Source: Anticarsia gemmatalis
Lineage: Eukaryota > Arthropoda > Insecta > Lepidoptera > Erebidae
Direction of reading: 5' to 3'
Length of the DNA: 64,000 bases
NCBI RefSeq assembly: GCF_050436995.1
Contig: NC_134776.1
Span: 19,571,001 to 19,635,000 of the forward strand
Shown here: positions 58,736 through 64,000 of the stretch, in pieces
Layout of the letters: every line of letters begins with the position of its first letter
Position numbering within the stretch: the first letter of the stretch is position 1
Made by a program: the position numbers and the translations under genes
Notes under the pieces: model-generated
The model's database searches: none
The model's input: the letters and a program-made list of their open reading frames with translations, nothing else
What the model was told of the DNA's origin: nothing

Positions 58736-61700
58736 TAATATTTTGAAAGCAAATGTTTCCATTTAACTCCTTTGATCTATTTTTTTAAGGTGAAATGGAA
58801 ATGATAAACAATAATGATTCTCTTATTGAATACTTAAAAGACGATAAGCAACCTTGAAACACGAAAAAGTTATTTTATACAAAAGTTTAAACAAATTATG
58901 TACTAACAACTTTCCCGCAAATCGCTCGATCTATTGATGAGAGCAACATTAAAATCCAGTAGATTTTTCATTAAGTAGACTTTGTTTTAGTTTAAAGCGA
59001 CGTGGCTAGATGACTTTATTTTATAAAATCGAAGTATTCAATTAGCCTCATACTGTTTTAATTTGGTCTGCAAATATTGCATTGTTAAGAATTAGAAATA
59101 TACCAATCCATCTACGTACGTCTTTGTCCTTATTGAAACGATTTTAAAAGTATGTTATATTAAAAACTAAATAACACACTGACCATTGCAGTATGTAAGA
59201 CAAAGACCCAGTTTCAGTTATTCTCAAAACATAAACATGAAAAAGTGCGAGTAAACAAAAAAATTGTAAAGTCTCAGTATAAAGTATTAATGTAAAACAT
59301 AGTAAAAAGTTACGTTTGTTGTATAATTCATAATAGTATTGTTGAGGTCTGTATTGTCAGGGCGCTGTCCTGTTATAAAGTTGGAGGACAACTTTTTATC
59401 AGAGTCGGGCGCCGCCGGAAAGTTATGCGTTGTAGTAATCGCGACCAGGGATATTATGATGCTTGGTAACTGGAACCGAGACTCGGATATCCTTATTTTT
59501 ATCCGTAACCGTTATGGTTTCTGACAGAAGTTTCGGATGAGGAGCTATATCAATTGATAAATGATAACCTATTCGATTTCTTTAAACTAATTATAGTTTA
59601 TTTTTGTACTATCCATAGCTGAAACTATACTAAACTTACGAAATAATTTCAAATCCGCATCCGTTTCCGAAATCAATGTAACGTTATTATAATATTTGTA
59701 TTCGTAACAATCTAATCCGAAACTTTATAATCATGTTATGATTTTCCTAACAATTCCTATGATCAATGTATAGTTCGGGAAATGTGAAAAAATAATATTT
59801 TTCAACCAGCTCTCAAGTCAACAATTAAGAAGTCCGTGAAGAAAGTCGGGGTGTAGTGGTTAGTGTTAGAGATCACGGTGTATCACGGGACAACCGCGGT
59901 GGTCGAAAATTTGATAGGAAACAAAATATTTAATGTTATTTATTAATATTTGCCTCGCTTCTGCTTTGTGTCCATTCACTAAATGTTTGTACTAAATATC
60001 TTCGAATTTTAATTCTTAGTGTGAAAATTATTATGAATGCGTACTAATTGGAACATATTAATTTTAAGCCTTTTGCCGACCGCTCCGACCGTTATTCATT
60101 TTATGCAGTATTCCTAGAAGAACTCATTATCGTTTTGATCCTTTTTGATGTGAACCGCAATTTCGCGTATGGAGCGGCCTTTTGCGTATGGCCGGTAAAG
60201 CGCTATAGGCCTAAATGGGCTGCAACCGGCACCGACATTGTCCGTGTTTCGAAGCGTATGGAACTGACCGTGGTTACACAAAACCTTTATTAATGAAATG
60301 TTGAACATAAAAAACATTACGAGAATATTACTATGACGAAAGTTAGTAGTAATCCACCAATCGTAGTACCGTTTGGGGATTCAATTAGAATGAAATGAAG
60401 GAAATATGAAGGCACAACAGAAAATCAACCTTTATACATGATGCGCATTTCTATTTGATTTATTTTAACTTCTTATGTACATATGTCGCTACAATCTACA
60501 TCCAACGGCGTTAACTGTCTTACTAATATTCCTAGAAAGACAAGTCTAGCCACTAACTTCTTGGCTTGCTAAAACAATCCTCAGTCACACATCTGTCGTA
60601 ACAGTTGCTTGGTTTGTTGTACGTTTAACCTAGTTTTGCATATCTCGAGCGGCTTTATAAACGAATAAAAGATGACACAAATGCTTTAAGAATCTATAGA
60701 CTTCTTTGTAGCTCTCCCAATGTTGTGTTGAGATTTCAAACCGTCGCGGTACAAAGCTTGTTTTTGATAGCACTTAAGACCCTTATTCTTAGACTGGTAT
60801 CAACTTGAAACAGTTTTAAGAACCTGTTTCATTATGTAAATCGGCTTTTTGAAACTATTATTATGGACCTAAGTGACCATTTGCAGTACAACATTCTCAA
60901 AGCTAGTAGTTCAAAGTGTGGTGTAGACGCGGTCAAAATGTGGATGGGTGAGCGCTTGCCCTTTTACTTAAGAGACAATTGCAACCGTTTCATACCAAAA
61001 TGCCAACTTTTAATCTGTTAGTCGTTGCCACAAAGTAAAATTCCAATAATTAAAAATGTTTTTTCAAAACAAAAATGAATGATAAATTATTTTTCCGTTC
61101 AAAATTCTCGCTATATCGGCTTGCGTAAATTTATAGATATCGAACCGATGCCGTATGATATTTCTTTTTTTACAGTAAATTCGTAAAACGATGAGCTAAC
61201 TGTCCGCTTGTTACGCTTTTTAAAAGTTTTATTCAGCCCTTTTAGAATTCTGCAACACTTGTTTTTTTTTGGCTTGGACTTGGTGATTTTTGGTTTTACT
61301 TATATTTCAATATTTTAAGTAAATATGACTTAAAGCTCTTGGTTAGGCAGTTATCTGTGCGGATTTCTCGAGAAAAAACGTTTAAAATCCGAGCTTTTTA
61401 AGACCTTTGTCTTCCACCAAAGTTTTAAATATGGTGATTAATCGTCATTTTTATGAGACTAATTACGAGGGGATGAAAGAGTTGTCAATAATAACTGTAA
61501 CGAACTATGTCGGGTTGTGTGAGTCTAAGATAAATACTACGTTACTTAAAACATCAAAGCCAAAAATAATAATTTAGTATATCAGTGTTGGATGTCTCAG
61601 AAGGATAAGTTGAAACTATAGTTCAATTCATATTCAAGACGAAAATGAACATTCGAAAAGCCTTAATTCATTCTGCAAAATAAAGACCACTCTAGTAATG

Positions 61701-62223
61701 TGAACATTAAACATTATTTCAACACAAACAAAACCAGTGCACAAACTAGAAGCTGGAATGAATCCGCAAACTTTGGCAAGCATCACAGCGGCGAGGACCC
61801 TTTGTTTTGTCGCATACGTGGGTCAGCGCCCAGCACGCCCATCTCTATAATCCATACAAAGCTCTACGAAAATTTGGCACAACACACATTTGACACACCC
61901 AAAAATTAACCTTATTGCTTTAAAACAGAGTGCAATATCAAAATATTGTTCAAAGAGACATATGCTACGTGAAATATGCAGCCAAAATTGCATTTGAAAT
62001 TCAACAATATGTTGCACAAAATAAAGCCTTAATTCCAATGCATTAGTTTGAGATATGCTGCTCTTAAGTTGGGTGTTCCTGGAACCCTTTTCTGTTGTAG
62101 TCATGTGGTCGGCTTGTTAGATGAAGGGGAGCGCGGGGAGTAGGAGTAATGGATGGCAAACATGGAACACTTAAGATACTTGCCAAAAATAATTTCTAAA
62201 ATATTATTTTGGGCTAGATATCT

Positions 62224-62292
62224 AGATACTATCCATATTTACCATAATCACCAATATCTCATTGGTGATTATGGTAAATATGTATAGTATTT
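62224..62292. repeat. Near-perfect 32-bp hairpin with a 5-base loop
   Basis: 62224-62255 (ending TACCATAATCACCAAT) and 62261-62292 (starting ATTGGTGATTATGGTA) are reverse complements with about two mismatches at the outer part of the arms. Confidence 0.9.
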
Positions 62293-64000
62293 TCTTTAAT
62301 CATGACCAGGGGGGCTATCACGTATCTCCGTTGAGAACCATTTGAAAGCCACTGTGCGTTTCATTGTTTTCTCTCTTAAATTATAGTGATTAATACGTTT
62401 CGTCACAGTAGCAATGTATGTATTGAATAGTGACCATAGATTTGACGTATACTAGCTGTCAACTGAGATACGTGATAAGCCCGCAGAAACAAACAAAAAT
62501 ACAGGTAAACAAAACTAAAACACGCAAATGCCGGCAACTTACTACACGCAAAACCGTTCCTAATGACACGAAGCGGAGTCAACAGCCGATTTTACTCCCC
62601 GAACTCACAACCTACTTATTCAAAGTTCATTAACATAGCGCGCGACAGTTCACATCTCAGATGCGCTAGTTAGGACTTTAACTAGAAGATAGCGGGAGGA
62701 AATCTACGGCAGCGATAGCGCAAGTAGCGAAGCGTTGTATTGAAATATTTTTTGCGCTAGATAACAAGAAGTAACGAGCATTGACAGTATTAATAATTTA
62801 GAAAAGAATTGTAGAAAATCGGACCAGGATAGGTTGAAAAGTTTACCCATCTTCATCAACTAATGTTGCTCATGTAGGGAAATTAATAGATTTCAGATTT
62901 TTCCCTTGACTTATTTGAACTTGAATATTTCTTGCTGAGAATTTTGTTTTTGCGAAAAACTTAAATACTTAGTTTTTTTTACATAATATGTATTTAGTGT
63001 TTCGGTTGTTGATTGACGGTAGTTGCATAATATGGCAACTCTGAATGACAGCTGCGCAAGAGCAGCGTCGAAGCACGAAAAGCTTGCTGCCGTTACTGTC
63101 CGCTACATATCAAAGACAGGAGCTCAACCCTTCATACACCACCGCTGAACCACTGCAGTCGTGACGGCTTTACTATATGAGCACATAGTATAAAAAAAAC
63201 CATCAAAACAGTCCTTCAAAGAAAAGTGCTAAAATAAACTTGACCCACTAAAGTACTATTAGTTCTCTTGACCTGTTGCACATAATTTACCATAATTTCT
63301 TGACAGTTACATTGAATTTCATTGTTGAATAAAATATGAAGTCCACGACATACGGACATACGGAGGGTTATTATAGATGTATCCGTGACGGCTTACTGAA
63401 AGCACCGTCATTATCTGTTGGCTTCATTAATATAATGTTAGAAGCGCACTCGCGACTTCTAGACATTTGAAATTCGTTTTACATTAGCATTATTTTCAGT
63501 CAAACTTGTTGTATTAAATGGCCTAAGGATCATGCTGGTGTTAGATGGCCAATTCTTGTTATTTAAAATAATCCACTATCTACTTAGATAGGGTGCGGTT
63601 GCTTATAGTGGCCTTCCCCTGATGTTGACAGAGAAAGCTACAATCCCGACAAAAATATTTGGTGTATTCTCATTCTAAAAATTGCGGCTCTCTTTTTACC
63701 AATAACCACTCAAAATGTTGAGACTTTAACTTAAAGTTGAGTAACAATTCAGTTCGGCCTTTAAATCATATTTCAAAGCTGAAACTCAGATCTGTTACTG
63801 GGTTAAAAAAACAAACCTTTGGGTCAAAATAAGCATTTTTATAATGATGTTTATTTCACCGACTATTTCGATACTCTCATCATCATACTCATATTCAGAA
63901 TATCCCTCATTTCACAAACCCTTTACAAGTATTTCAAATCGTCATAGTATTTTTTATCTAACATAATATAGAGCGATGCCACACACTGTTTATTTTGTCT

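Larger units (their letters stand above)
58218..64000 (+). other. Distal AT-rich sequence, probably intron of the acidic-protein gene
   Basis: No exon in phase with the one ending at 51067 could be identified. A 115-bp GC-rich block lies at 58621-58735 and a long hairpin at 62224-62292. At about 63030-63145 is a less AT-rich patch with a 38-codon ORF that I do not accept as a gene. Otherwise nothing. Confidence 0.35.

Noticed and set aside
63032..63148. 38-codon ORF starting MATLNDSCARAASK
   Set aside because: Short, with no flanking splice sites in phase and no recognisable family. The modestly higher GC content alone is not enough.

Overview
The window is a stretch of insect nuclear DNA, most probably from a moth or butterfly (Lepidoptera). 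It is AT-rich, gene-poor and intron-rich. It is full of short repeats that I recognise from lepidopteran genomes: TC...CTAG Helitrons inserted between A and T, tRNA-derived SINEs, a SINE whose head resembles 5S rRNA, PIF/Harbinger-like MITEs with TTA duplications and a mariner MITE. Species assignment beyond that is not possible from sequence alone. No rRNA genes, intact tRNA genes or CRISPR arrays were seen.

Layout. (1) 1-1.4 kb: the last coding exon of an unidentified plus-strand gene (195-427). Two bases after its stop comes a 58-codon ORF with a transmembrane segment (430-606), and then a polyadenylation signal at 1421. (2) 3.5-4.1 kb: a complete two-exon minus-strand gene for the spliceosomal cyclophilin PPIL1, 171 residues. 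It is convergent with the first gene. (3) 6.3-51 kb and beyond: the 5' part of a plus-strand gene for an unidentified acidic protein. Coding exons lie at 6342-6390, 6475-6591 and 50946-51067, with a possible alternative exon at 24568. The second intron is about 44 kb, and the gene continues past the last exon I can place. From 51,068 to 64,000 I find no further exon that I can defend.

The large intron holds most of the interest. The most striking object is a near-perfect 2.35-kb inverted repeat (29247-31591). Its ~988-bp arms flank a 369-bp spacer that carries the 3' end of a spliced protein-coding gene. Both arms contain the same Helitron at the same position. I read it as a foldback-type mobile element or a recent palindromic duplication of one. 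Around it are nine copies of one non-autonomous Helitron family plus further Helitron families, five 5S-like SINE copies plus a fragment, several MITEs, and four short, almost perfect hairpins (14356, 20872, 46265, 62224).

Functionally the three genes show no evident connection. PPIL1 is a splicing factor. The other two are partial and unidentified, so no pathway can be inferred from the neighbourhood.
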